From Thermoactinomyces mirandus (GTDB taxonomy: Bacteria; Bacillota; Bacilli; Thermoactinomycetales; Thermoactinomycetaceae), in assembly GCF_013868055.1 (NCBI RefSeq), contig NZ_JACEOL010000031.1:1-64000 (forward strand): a stretch of DNA of 64,000 nucleotides, in the 5' to 3' direction. The translations under genes were made by a program, and so were the position numbers. Each line of letters opens with the position of its first letter. Positions within the stretch are counted from its first letter, which is position 1. This document shows, in pieces, positions 44,226 to 52,543 of this stretch. The notes below the pieces were generated by a model that saw only the letters and a program-made list of their open reading frames with translations, was not told the DNA's origin and searched no databases.

Positions 44226-44858
44226 TTAGGATGCACTTACTTCCCGAAAAGCATGTAGAAAATTTTCTTTGGGATGAGCACCAGTTAATGCCAGATTATC
44301 ATTAATAATAAAGAAAGGGATGCTCTGAATCCCTATTTTTTTGGCTTCTGCCAGGTCTTTTTCCACTTTGGACCGGAATGTTTCCTGTTCAAGCTTTTCT
44401 TTCACTTCTGCCGGATTCAGGTCAAATGATTCGGCTATATTTACTAAAATATCTATATTACCTATATTTAATCCCTTTTCAAAATAAGCCTGAAACAATG
44501 CTTCAACCATTTCTGTCTTTTGGCCCTGCCTGGCCAGTTTAACCAGCATATGTGCTGGAAGCGTATGGGGTAATGATTCAATTTCATGAAAAAAAAATCG
44601 TACACCAACAGGAGCTCCTGCCTGGGCGATCTCCTGGAGTGATTGGTATGCTCTTGACATGTTTCCCATCTTTCTAACCATCATTTCCATAAAAGAAACT
44701 CCATCACGTGAAATTTCAGGATATAGCATATATGACCGATATTCAATTTCCATGGTTTCTCCGGATTGCTCTGTCCATACATGCATGGCATCTATAAGAT
44801 TCTTCTCTCCAATGCGGCACCAGGGACATATCAAATCATGATAAACCTCAATCTTCAT
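44226..44858 (-). CDS. DsbA-like thiol oxidoreductase (FrnE type)
   Basis: 210 residues of thioredoxin fold with helical insert. Active-site motif C11-PWC14 near the N-terminus and the cis-proline loop IGIQSIPFFIIND; ends GAHPKENFL typical of FrnE proteins. No signal peptide, so cytosolic; FrnE-type proteins are linked to disulfide chemistry and oxidative stress. An AGGAGAG site precedes the ATG. trxB starts divergently 376 bases away, which fits a thiol-redox theme. Confidence 0.9.
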   Translation of the reverse strand: MKIEVYHDLICPWCRIGEKNLIDAMHVWTEQSGETMEIEYRSYMLYPEISRDGVSFMEMMVRKMGNMSRAYQSLQEIAQAGAPVGVRFFFHEIESLPHTLPAHMLVKLARQGQKTEMVEALFQAYFEKGLNIGNIDILVNIAESFDLNPAEVKEKLEQETFRSKVEKDLAEAKKIGIQSIPFFIINDNLALTGAHPKENFLHAFREVSAS

Positions 44859-44912
44859 TTTGTCTCTCCTTTAACTTAATCAACTTCGGCTATATCGATA
44901 ATAACATAAACC

Positions 44913-44921
44913 AGTATAGCA
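44913..44921 (-). promoter_or_regulatory. Extended -10 promoter of the DsbA-like gene
   Basis: Minus strand TG-C-TATACT (TATACT at 44913-44918), 54 bases before the start codon; -35 weak. A similar TG-G-TATGAT lies on the plus strand at 44961-44969. Confidence 0.5.
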
Positions 44922-45138
44922 CAAATTTATCATTAGATACTATTCAAAAGTAAGCATTTGTGGTATGATATCTTCTGAGTACAGGAAAGTGTGTGAATAA
45001 AATGTGAAACAGCTGGATAAAGTTTGGTCCTTAAGGAATTGAATTCGCATTGCAAAAAAAGAAAAACGGATGCCAGGAAAAATGTTTTAACAGGTGATAA
45101 AACAGGAATGTTAAAAAAACAGGTTTTGTATCATTCAA

Positions 45139-45167
45139 TTGGGTTGGTACCTTGTTTAAGGTATAAT
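45139..45167 (+). promoter_or_regulatory. Promoter of trxB
   Basis: TTGGGT (45139-45144), 17-bp spacer, TATAAT (45162-45167), 67 bases before trxB. A short direct repeat (ATCAGTTA twice) follows the start point. Confidence 0.65.
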
Positions 45168-45234
45168 TATAAAAAATCAGTTAATCAGTTAATCTTATTG
45201 ATATATCTGTTTTTTAAGACAGGAGGTTTTACTG

Positions 45235-46179
45235 ATGGAAAAAGTGACTGTAATCGGAACTGGACCAGCGGGGTTAACAGCAGCTATCTACCTGGCTCGT
45301 TCCAATATGAAACCATTGGTGATTGAGGGACTGGAACCAGGCGGACAATTGACGACAACAACGGAAGTTGAAAATTTTCCGGGGTTTCCAGAAGGTATCA
45401 TGGGTCCCGAATTAATGAATAATATGCGAAAACAGGCAGAACGTTTTGGAACCACATTTAAAGCAGGATGGGTAAAAAAAGTAGATTTGTCCAGGCGTCC
45501 TTTTAAAGTGTTTGTCGGGGACGAAGAAATTGAAACGGAAGCATTGGTTATTTCTACAGGAGCCAAGGCCAGGTTGCTCGGGATTCCTGGCGAAAAAGAA
45601 AGCATAGGAATGGGAGTAAGTGCCTGTGCTACTTGTGACGGATTCTTTTTCCGTGACAAAAAACTGTTGGTTGTTGGCGGCGGGGATTCAGCGATGGAAG
45701 AGGCAACTTTCCTGACCCGGTTTGCTTCAGAAGTTACGGTTGTTCATCGTCGGGATGAATTGCGGGCATCAAAAATCATGCAGGAACGCGCCCGCCAAAA
45801 CGAAAAGATTAAATGGGCGTTGAACCGGATTCCTGTGGAAGTGGTTCGGAATGAAATGGGTGTTAAAGGCTTGAAAGTGAAAAATAATGAAACGGGCCAA
45901 GAAGAAATTCTCGAAGCGGATGGAATTTTCATCGCCATCGGGCATAAGCCGAATACCGACTTTTTGGAAGGACAACTGAAGCTCGATGGGCTGGGTTATG
46001 TTGAAGTTGAACCTGGCACAACAAAAACCAGTGTTCCCGGCGTATTTGCCTGCGGCGATGTTCAGGATCCTGTTTACCGCCAGGCAATTACAGCGGCCGG
46101 ATCCGGATGCATGGCGGCACTGGATTGTGAACGCTTTTTGGAAGGAAATGCAGCAGACGACTGGAGCAAATCGCTATAA
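45235..46179 (+). CDS. trxB: Thioredoxin reductase
   Basis: NADPH:thioredoxin reductase, FAD enzyme, 314 residues. FAD motif GTGPAGLTAAIYLARS at the N-terminus, redox pair C131-ATC134 in ACATCDG, NADPH motif GGGDSAMEEA, and the FAD-binding FACGDVQDPVYRQ at the end. ATG 45235 with ACAGGAGG. Single gene between a strong promoter and a strong terminator. Confidence 0.96.
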   Translation: MEKVTVIGTGPAGLTAAIYLARSNMKPLVIEGLEPGGQLTTTTEVENFPGFPEGIMGPELMNNMRKQAERFGTTFKAGWVKKVDLSRRPFKVFVGDEEIETEALVISTGAKARLLGIPGEKESIGMGVSACATCDGFFFRDKKLLVVGGGDSAMEEATFLTRFASEVTVVHRRDELRASKIMQERARQNEKIKWALNRIPVEVVRNEMGVKGLKVKNNETGQEEILEADGIFIAIGHKPNTDFLEGQLKLDGLGYVEVEPGTTKTSVPGVFACGDVQDPVYRQAITAAGSGCMAALDCERFLEGNAADDWSKSL

Positions 46180-46196
46180 TCAGTCGGGGTGGAAAT

Positions 46197-46232
46197 GGCT
46201 CTTTCCTGTTTTTCCGGGAAAGAGCCAAAATT
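46197..46232 (+). terminator. Terminator of trxB
   Basis: Perfect 10-bp stem (46197-46206 with 46217-46226), 10-nt loop, then AAAATTTT. Confidence 0.85.
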
Positions 46233-46317
46233 TTAAAGACTATATACACAATATTCAAAAAATATTTTAGAATTGGTTGTTTCCGGTTTGATTGTTTAGC
46301 AAAGGAGAATTTCCGCA

Positions 46318-46587
46318 ATGGAAAAAAGGTGGATTACAGTAAAGGAAATCAGTCAGTTTTGTTATTGTCCCGAACAATGGCGTTTGAACAGGCTATATCG
46401 GCAAGGAATGGTAGAGGCTGACAAGAAAAAAATCCGGATAAAAGAGAGATCTTTCCGGGAAGGGATTCTTTATCATCGGAAGAAAGCCATCCTGTTGTGG
46501 TTAAAAACAACGGGAATCACCTGGGGGTTTTGGGGGATTGGGACAGGTTTATTATGGTTGATCCTGTGGCTGGTGATGAACCAATGA
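46318..46587 (+). CDS. Cas4-like protein, N-terminal cysteine half with membrane anchor
   Basis: 89 residues from ATG 46318 (AAAGGAGAA site). The N-terminus (SQFCYCPEQWRLNRLY) is the first-cysteine region of Cas4/Dna2-type PD-(D/E)XK nucleases, with C15 or C17 as the Fe-S ligand; EGILYHRKK resembles the next conserved helix. Residues 67-87 form one membrane segment, after which the frame stops. The nuclease core is in the next gene, which starts in the overlapping ATGA. Together they look like one membrane-bound Cas4-like enzyme divided over two chains. No cas1/cas2 or CRISPR array is present. Confidence 0.7.
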   Translation: MEKRWITVKEISQFCYCPEQWRLNRLYRQGMVEADKKKIRIKERSFREGILYHRKKAILLWLKTTGITWGFWGIGTGLLWLILWLVMNQ

Positions 46588-47075
46588 AAATGGAAGTGAT
46601 TCTGGTTTTGCCGGTCATACTGCTATGGGGATGGCTATGGTTCAGATTTCGGAGAAAACGGGATCGGCTGGTCTACTCGGATACCGGTGGAAACGGGGCG
46701 ATATTGGTTGATGAAGATCTGGGAATTCGGGGCAAGCCGGACGAAATATGGAAGCTTAAAGATGGAACCTGTCTGGTGGTGGAGCACAAATCGTCGGTTT
46801 TAAAAAATAAACTGCCATATCCGGGAGACCGTCTGCAGCTGGCAGCGTATTTGCTGTTGGTGGAAAAATATTTTCAGACATACAATCTCATTGGAGAGAT
46901 TCGCTATCGCAACCGAACTTTCCAACTCAAATGGACACCTGCTTTAAAAAGACAACTGACTCGAGTTATTCGGCAAATGCGGCAGGTCGAGCGAACAGAA
47001 GAAACAACCGTAAATGTTTATTTGCCAAAGTGCATGAAATGCCAATTTTATAAGGTTTCTTGCCTCAAGGCTTAA
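46584..47075 (+). CDS. Cas4-like protein, nuclease half with membrane anchor
   Basis: 163 residues from ATG 46584, which overlaps the TGA of the preceding gene, in the -1 frame relative to it. A membrane segment (residues 5-20) is followed by the nuclease core: GKPDEIW (D53), VVEHKSS (E67, K69) and the QLAAY motif (Q85-Y89), then three cysteines C150, C153 and C160 (CMKCQFYKVSC) that would complete a 4Fe-4S cluster with the cysteine of the first gene. Probable DNA exonuclease or DNA-end processing activity at the membrane; the role is unknown. Confidence 0.75.
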   Translation: MKMEVILVLPVILLWGWLWFRFRRKRDRLVYSDTGGNGAILVDEDLGIRGKPDEIWKLKDGTCLVVEHKSSVLKNKLPYPGDRLQLAAYLLLVEKYFQTYNLIGEIRYRNRTFQLKWTPALKRQLTRVIRQMRQVERTEETTVNVYLPKCMKCQFYKVSCLKA

Positions 47076-47080
47076 CTGGC

Positions 47081-47118
47081 AATAAAGGTGTGGCACTTGA
47101 AGTGTTTGCACCTTTATT
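47081..47118 (+). terminator. Terminator of the Cas4-like pair
   Basis: Perfect 10-bp stem AATAAAGGTG/CACCTTTATT (47081-47090 with 47109-47118) enclosing a second small hairpin; the T content is in the 3' arm. Confidence 0.6.
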
Positions 47119-47187
47119 CATTACTATAAACAAGTTTGTAACACAAACAAAAATAAAACTTTACCATAAGCCAACATCATTTATTTA

Positions 47188-47624
47188 TTGAAAATGGAAA
47201 AAATGACGTCTACTGCAACCATCATCAAGTATATTCAACAGGACAAACTGACACATGTGGTGCTGTTTCAAAATATGTTCAGGGAACTGCGCAAGGAAAA
47301 TCCGGAACTGTTTACCCCGGAGTTTGTTGAAGAGCTGCGTGAAATGACGCGTATTGCCGTACAACATGAAATTCATTGGGGCCAGTATATTGCCAATAAT
47401 CAGATTCAGGGATTAACCAATAAACTTATTGAGAAATACATTAAATACCTGGCCAATGAACGTCTCGGACGCCTGGGACTTGAAATTTTGTATCCGGAAA
47501 TGACTGCCCATCCTCTGAGATGGGTTGAAAGTTTCTCTAATCTTATGTGACCAAAACGGATTTTTTTGAACAGAAGGTTACCAATTATGCAAAGGTGAGC
47601 TGCATGGATTTTGGTGATCTGTAA
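47188..47624 (+). pseudogene. 3' remnant of a class I ribonucleotide reductase beta subunit
   Basis: An open frame of 120 residues (47188-47550) matches only the C-terminal third of RNR small subunits: STATIIKYIQQDKLTHVVLF, LREMTRIAVQHEIHWGQYI, KLIEKYIKYLANERLGRLGLE and YPEMTAHPLRWVESF. The typical C-terminal peptide continues after the stop in the +1 frame (VTKTDFFEQKVTNYAK, 47547-47624). The N-terminal part with the first iron ligands and radical tyrosine is absent, and the bases upstream are a terminator and AT-rich DNA. So the gene is truncated and frameshifted; it cannot be functional. Confidence 0.8.
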
Positions 47625-47857
47625 CCTTGGAAAGGAAGCAATTATGAATGGGAAGTTTGAAACGATCGTTGCTGGAAGAAAATCAATCTCTTTGATGTTT
47701 TAATTGAAAAAATATAGAAAAAATCATTGCAGAAAGCAATTTTTTAGAAATTGTTTTGTGTCTTTCTTTCAGAGAAGGAGAGACAGCGGTTCGATTTCCT
47801 GCAGTTTTGCGGGGGGAGTGTCAGTCGAATTTGCTTCCACAAGTTTGTTGAAATCTA
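47625..47857. other. Intergenic stretch before the exchanger gene
   Basis: No clear gene. A 19-codon frame (47644-47700) with a GGAAAGGAAG site and a 78-codon frame that runs through the following terminator are present but not convincing. The stretch may be a leader ending at the terminator 47858-47890; no riboswitch consensus is recognised. Confidence 0.3.
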
Positions 47858-47890
47858 AGACTGTCCTGATGGCGAGACAGTCTTTTTATT
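47858..47890 (+). terminator. Terminator upstream of the exchanger gene
   Basis: Perfect 8-bp stem AGACTGTC/GACAGTCT (47858-47865 with 47876-47883), 10-nt loop, five T. Confidence 0.85.
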
Positions 47891-47972
47891 ATGCCAATTC
47901 CATTTTACATAATCTGCATATTCTAAATAAATTTACTTAATTAATATAGGTATATATTTATCCTAAACAATG

Positions 47973-47978
47973 TATAAT
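47973..47978 (+). promoter_or_regulatory. Possible -10 of the exchanger gene
   Basis: TATAAT at 47973-47978, 40 bases before the start; the -35 position is AT-rich without consensus. Confidence 0.35.
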
Positions 47979-48018
47979 TTGTCTGTATTAACATAACCTT
48001 TTTTGAGGAGGGGTGCTC

Positions 48019-49335
48019 TTGGATCAGACAAATAGTCAATTAAAACGAGATATTGGTTTTTTCACGGCATTGTCGATTGTTATTGGAACCGTTATCGGAT
48101 CTGGCGTTTTCATGAAACCGGGCATTGTCCTTGAATCATCAGGGAGCACTTTAATGGCTCTTGCTGCCTGGTTAATTGGGGGGATATTTTCGATTGCAGG
48201 CGGGCTTACTATTGCAGAAGTAGGAGCCCAAATCCCCAAAACAGGAGGACTATATACCTATATCGATGAAATTTATGGAAAATTTTGGGGGTATTTATCC
48301 GGTTGGATCCAAACAGCCGTATATGGCCCTGCCATCATTGCAGCATTGGGGCTGTATCTGGGTTCGTTGCATGTTCATCTGTTTAATATTGAAGGGAGAA
48401 TTTGGGAATTTGTTATTGCAATCGGTTATGTTCTATTCCTGATGTGGGTAAACATTATCGGAACAAAATATAGCGGTTGGGTACAAAACGTTACAACGGT
48501 AGCCAAGCTTATTCCGATTGCAGCGATCATTATATTCGGATTGTGGAAAGGTGAACAGACGATCTTTGATCCAGGCGCTTTCCAAACAACCGAACTTAGC
48601 TTTGGTGCTGCTGTATTGGCCACACTGTTTGCTTATGACGGTTGGGTTCTCCTGGCAGCTGTTGCCGGGGAAATGAAAAATCCGGCCAAGTTGCTGCCTA
48701 AAGCAATTTTAGGTGGTCTGTTATTTGTAACCGCTGTCTATTTATTGGTTAACGCGGCCTTATTTATCGTACTGCCTGCCGGTGAAGTTGTCCAGTTGGG
48801 TGAAAACGCTGCCGGAGTGGCATCAGAAATCCTGTTTGGAAAATTTGGTGGACTGTTGATAACGATAGGTATTATCGTTTCGATATTTGGTACCTTAAAC
48901 TCAAAAATTCTTGGACATGCGCGTGTTCCGTTTGCGATGGGTGAACGCAAGCAATTGCCATTTGCAGACAGTATGGCAAAAGTTCATCCGCGTTTTAAAA
49001 CACCGCATATTGCCATTATCCAGCAATCGGTATTTGCCATTTTCTTCATGCTTATCGGTGATCCGAACCGGCTGACCGATATCTCGATATTTGCCATTTA
49101 TATCTTCTATATTTTCGGGTTCTATGCCGTGTTCACACTGCGCAAAAGAAATCCTGGAAAAGAACGTCCTTACAGTGTACCACTTTACCCATGGATTCCG
49201 ATCCTGTCGATATTGAGTTCTTTATATGTTATTTACGCTATGTTAACGACAGATCCAATGGGTGGATTACTAGCCGTTCTGATTTTGCTGCTCGGCTTGC
49301 CAATCTACTATTATTTGAAAAAAAAATACAGTTAA
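48019..49335 (+). CDS. Amino acid exchanger, SteT-like (APC family)
   Basis: 438 residues with 12 membrane segments. The N-terminal GTVIGSGVFMKPG motif, GGLTIAEVGAQIPKTGGLYTYIDEIYG and the GWIQTAVYGPAIIAALGLY segment closely follow the B. subtilis serine/threonine exchanger SteT of the L-amino acid transporter branch. GTG 48013 is in frame but lies inside the GAGGAGGGG site; TTG 48019 is the likelier start. Confidence 0.9.
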   Translation: MDQTNSQLKRDIGFFTALSIVIGTVIGSGVFMKPGIVLESSGSTLMALAAWLIGGIFSIAGGLTIAEVGAQIPKTGGLYTYIDEIYGKFWGYLSGWIQTAVYGPAIIAALGLYLGSLHVHLFNIEGRIWEFVIAIGYVLFLMWVNIIGTKYSGWVQNVTTVAKLIPIAAIIIFGLWKGEQTIFDPGAFQTTELSFGAAVLATLFAYDGWVLLAAVAGEMKNPAKLLPKAILGGLLFVTAVYLLVNAALFIVLPAGEVVQLGENAAGVASEILFGKFGGLLITIGIIVSIFGTLNSKILGHARVPFAMGERKQLPFADSMAKVHPRFKTPHIAIIQQSVFAIFFMLIGDPNRLTDISIFAIYIFYIFGFYAVFTLRKRNPGKERPYSVPLYPWIPILSILSSLYVIYAMLTTDPMGGLLAVLILLLGLPIYYYLKKKYS

Positions 49336-49358
49336 GTTCCGTTTCAGATTTTATGGCC

Positions 49359-49387
49359 AAAGTGCATGAATTTGCTTCATGCACTTT
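49359..49387. terminator. Bidirectional terminator
   Basis: Perfect 12-bp stem AAAGTGCATGAA/TTCATGCACTTT (49359-49370 with 49376-49387), 5-nt loop. The T run serves the plus-strand exchanger gene; the minus-strand gene ends inside the 3' arm at 49377. Confidence 0.9.
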
Positions 49388-50216
49388 TTGTCAATCTCTC
49401 TGTTTCCGAAACAAGTCCATGGAGTATTTCAACAGCTTGCTTCGTACGCTCCTGGTCAGTTGAGAGCAGGGTGAATATCCGGTCAATTTTTTTCTTGTAG
49501 GCTTGCGGTTTATGATCGAAACTTCCAATCATCCGTACAGCCTTTTTCTCGTTGATGCAGTATTCTTCATTCAGTGCAAACAAAACCTGGTTTAAACATG
49601 AAACGGTACGGAAACAATGGCCGGCAACATAAGGGATGTCGTCTTTATCGACATTATCTTTCGCAAACATTAAAGAGAATGATGCTTCAAACAAAAAATA
49701 GCGGATGATGGCATCTTTCAGAGCTTTTGGATAGGGTTTGGTTTTAGCTTTCAGTCTGGCGATTTTTTTGTCAGGATCGGTCAGAATTTTGCATACGGCG
49801 ATTTCGCCCATATACATGGCATTCAGGTATGCGTGCGGATGCCCGGCATGATAATAGCTGGAAACATTTCCGGACAGGCATTCGTCAATGACCCGGGCTA
49901 CTCTCTTGTATTCACGGAATATCAGATCAACATGATATCCCTGAACGATAATCCAACCGCCTCCGTTGATCCATTCTCCCCATTCACCAAGGGATGTAAC
50001 CAGGTTCTGTCTGTGTTCATCATCCAGTTTCGCGGCTGCTTTGCCGATTCCATCAACTTCAAACCCGGCAACTATATCATAATAGATCCCGATATCAATA
50101 TCGGAATCCGGGCGATTGGTTTTTCGTGCTCTGGAACCTCCCAATACGACTCCAACGATCCCGGGGATATTTTCCAATTCTTTGGCAATTGTATTTAAGA
50201 TGTTTGTTACAGTCAT
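49377..50216 (-). CDS. Nucleotidyltransferase-fold protein
   Basis: 279 residues. The N-terminal domain has the Pol beta/KNTase pattern GGSRARKTNRPDSDIDIGIYY (GS, then DxD), with a third acidic strand in HVDLIFRE; the C-terminal 150 residues are helical (YFLFEASFSL...). Resembles DUF4037-type or aminoglycoside-nucleotidyltransferase-like proteins of Firmicutes. Substrate unknown; antibiotic modification is possible but not shown. Transcribed away from nagA; a TG-T-TATACT extended -10 is at 50331-50339 (minus strand). Confidence 0.8.
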   Translation of the reverse strand: MTVTNILNTIAKELENIPGIVGVVLGGSRARKTNRPDSDIDIGIYYDIVAGFEVDGIGKAAAKLDDEHRQNLVTSLGEWGEWINGGGWIIVQGYHVDLIFREYKRVARVIDECLSGNVSSYYHAGHPHAYLNAMYMGEIAVCKILTDPDKKIARLKAKTKPYPKALKDAIIRYFLFEASFSLMFAKDNVDKDDIPYVAGHCFRTVSCLNQVLFALNEEYCINEKKAVRMIGSFDHKPQAYKKKIDRIFTLLSTDQERTKQAVEILHGLVSETERLTKSA

Positions 50217-50394
50217 AATTTTTATTCCCCCTGTTTTAAAATAAGCTGTTTTTTATAAAAGTCCCACATTAGAAATATATTTTTTTCCAATACTAAAGAA
50301 AACGGATTTGATGGTTGTATTTACTTTATTAGTATAACAGTGAAACACTTTTTTTATCAGATTCTGACTCGAACAATGCGCCATTTTTAAATAT

Positions 50395-50405
50395 TGGTAT
50401 AGACA
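50395..50405 (+). promoter_or_regulatory. NagR-type operator overlapping the nagA promoter
   Basis: TGGTATAGACA (50395-50405) resembles operators of HutC-type GntR repressors such as NagR/YvoA. The same bases read as an extended -10 (TG-G-TATAGA), so binding would occlude RNA polymerase. nagR is the third gene of the cluster. Confidence 0.55.
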
Positions 50406-50459
50406 TATATACATATCAGGGTTAAACTGAAGAGGGTAAAAGGAGCAAAGGGGGTATGC

Positions 50460-51656
50460 ATGATGGAGCAAAACAGGTTACTTACATTGATGAATGGACG
50501 GATTTACGCCGAACAGGAAACCATCCAAAATGGATACCTGCAAATGAGTGACAAATTGATTGCCGTAGGGGAAATGAGTGAATTTGTTCAACACCCCGAT
50601 GAAGATGTTATTGATTTGCAAGGAAGAACGGTGATCCCGGGAATGATTGATATGCATATCCACGGGGTTGCAGGAGTAGATGTGATGGACGCAGTTCCCG
50701 AAGCTTTGGAACGAATGTCCGTTTACCTGGCCAGGGAAGGAACAACCGGTTTTTTGGCTACAACGATTACTCAATCCCCTGACAGGATTGCAAAAGCCAT
50801 TTCGAATGTCGCCCATTACATGGAAAATTCGCAGACTGCCGGAAAAGCCGAATGTCTGGGAATTCACCTGGAAGGTCCGTTTGTTTCCCCAAAACGGAAA
50901 GGAGCCCAACCTCTTGAATTTATCATGGAACCCGATGTCAGCCAATTTCAGCTGTGGCAGGAAGCAGCCAGGGGAAAAATCAAACTGGTCACGCTTGCTC
51001 CGGAGGAACCGGGAGGAGCAGAACTGGCCCGGTATCTGCGGGAAACAGGTGTGATTGCGTCCATTGGCCATTCTGATGCCACTTATGATCAGGTCATGGA
51101 GGGGGTTGAAGCAGGGGTCAGTCATGTTACTCATTTATTTAACGGGATGCGCGGGTTTCATCATCGCGAACCGGGAGTAGCAGGAGCTGCAATGTTAAAT
51201 GAGACGTTGAATGTCGAAATGATTCTGGATGGGATTCATATTGATCCACGCAGTGTCATACTGGCATATCAACAAATCACAAGCGAACGAATCCTTTTGA
51301 TAACCGATGCCATGCGGGCCAAATGTATGAAAGAAGGCGTTTATGATCTGGGAGGGCAGCAGGTAACGGTCAATGAACGGGATGCCCGATTGGCTGATGG
51401 AACGCTGGCGGGAAGTATCTTAAAGATGAAAGATGCTGCCAGTAATATAAAAAAATTTACAGGTTGCTCGATGGAAGACATCATAAAAATGACGGCTTCC
51501 AACGCAGCCAAAGAACTGGATATTTATGATCGCAAAGGAAGCATTGCTGTGGGCAAGGATGCTGATCTTGTTGTTTTGAATCAGGATTTTGATGTGCATA
51601 TGACTTTTTGCAGGGGTAAAATTGCCTATCACTCAGACAGAAAGGAACTTGAATGA
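50460..51656 (+). CDS. nagA: N-acetylglucosamine-6-phosphate deacetylase
   Basis: Removes acetate from GlcNAc-6-P in amino-sugar and cell-wall recycling. 398 residues of the amidohydrolase barrel: metal motif DMHIHG, HLEGPFVSPKRKGA with the catalytic glutamate, GHSDATYDQ, HLFNGMRGFHHREPG, ITDAM and the C-terminal GKDADLVVLN. ATG 50460 or 50463 with AAGGGGG. Overlaps nagB by ATGATG. Confidence 0.97.
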   Translation: MMEQNRLLTLMNGRIYAEQETIQNGYLQMSDKLIAVGEMSEFVQHPDEDVIDLQGRTVIPGMIDMHIHGVAGVDVMDAVPEALERMSVYLAREGTTGFLATTITQSPDRIAKAISNVAHYMENSQTAGKAECLGIHLEGPFVSPKRKGAQPLEFIMEPDVSQFQLWQEAARGKIKLVTLAPEEPGGAELARYLRETGVIASIGHSDATYDQVMEGVEAGVSHVTHLFNGMRGFHHREPGVAGAAMLNETLNVEMILDGIHIDPRSVILAYQQITSERILLITDAMRAKCMKEGVYDLGGQQVTVNERDARLADGTLAGSILKMKDAASNIKKFTGCSMEDIIKMTASNAAKELDIYDRKGSIAVGKDADLVVLNQDFDVHMTFCRGKIAYHSDRKELE

Positions 51657-52381
51657 TGCAACTTATTCGGGCAAAAGATTATGATGAAATGTGCGCAAAA
51701 GCAGCTGAACATGTTATTCGTACAATTAAGGAAAAAAAGGCCCCCGTATTGGGACTGGCCACCGGAAAAACGCCGACAGGCGTTTATCGGAAACTTGTTA
51801 TGGATCATTGGCAAAACCGGACTTCCTATCGTCATGTAACCACTTTCAATCTTGATGAATATGTAGGTCTTGGTTCAGATGATCCAACCAGCTTCCATTA
51901 TTATATGAGGGAAAATTTTTTCGACCATGTGGATATTCCCGAGCAGCAAATCCATATTCCCAATGGAATTGCTTCCAATCTGGAGCAAGAGTGTTTGCAA
52001 TATGAGTGTCAGATCGAAGAAAAAGGTGGAATCGATCTGCAAATCCTGGGGATTGGCGTAAACGGACATATCGGTTTTAATGAACCTGGAACGCCGTTTT
52101 ATTCCCAGACCCATATTGTGAAGTTATCGGAATCAACACGTGAAGCAAACCAGTCATTTTTCAATTCGCTGGAGCAGGTTCCAAAATACGCGATTACGAT
52201 GGGACTTTCCACCATCATGAAAAGCAGGGAAATAGTTCTGCTTGTTTCAGGAAAACGTAAGGCCCCAATCTTGCAGCAATTGTTGTCGTCGGAAGTGGTT
52301 TGCGAAGATTTGCCGGCTACGATTTTAAAACGTCATCCGCATGTAACAATTATTACAGATCAGGATGCATATTCATCATAG
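51653..52381 (+). CDS. nagB: Glucosamine-6-phosphate deaminase
   Basis: Converts glucosamine-6-P to fructose-6-P and ammonia. 242 residues: LGLATGKTPTGVYRKL, FNLDEYVGL, the active-site GIGVNGHIGFNEPGT and the final ATILKRHPHVTIITDQDA match NagB. Starts in the stop of nagA. A 10-bp hairpin without T tract (52378-52401) follows before nagR, perhaps a processing or weak termination site. Confidence 0.97.
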   Translation: MMQLIRAKDYDEMCAKAAEHVIRTIKEKKAPVLGLATGKTPTGVYRKLVMDHWQNRTSYRHVTTFNLDEYVGLGSDDPTSFHYYMRENFFDHVDIPEQQIHIPNGIASNLEQECLQYECQIEEKGGIDLQILGIGVNGHIGFNEPGTPFYSQTHIVKLSESTREANQSFFNSLEQVPKYAITMGLSTIMKSREIVLLVSGKRKAPILQQLLSSEVVCEDLPATILKRHPHVTIITDQDAYSS

Positions 52382-52543
52382 AGTCGCAGTTGCGGCTCTA
52401 TGTCAATCATGACAGTACAAACTTGCTTTTTTCGGTATACTAATATTGGAATGAATAAAAGGAAAGATTTCCTGAAAAGTGGACAGTATTTTGACTTTTT
52501 CCAATTTGTTACTGAAAAAGCTGAACGAGAGGGTAATCAAATC

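Noticed and set aside
45024..45326. 100-codon frame before and into trxB
   Set aside because: It crosses the trxB promoter and ribosome-binding site and continues inside trxB in the wrong frame.
46318..47075. CRISPR-Cas system around the Cas4-like genes
   Set aside because: No direct-repeat array and no cas1, cas2 or effector gene is present within reach; the Cas4-like pair stands alone.
47704..47940. Plus-strand 78-codon frame before the exchanger gene
   Set aside because: It runs straight through a strong terminator and has no ribosome-binding site.
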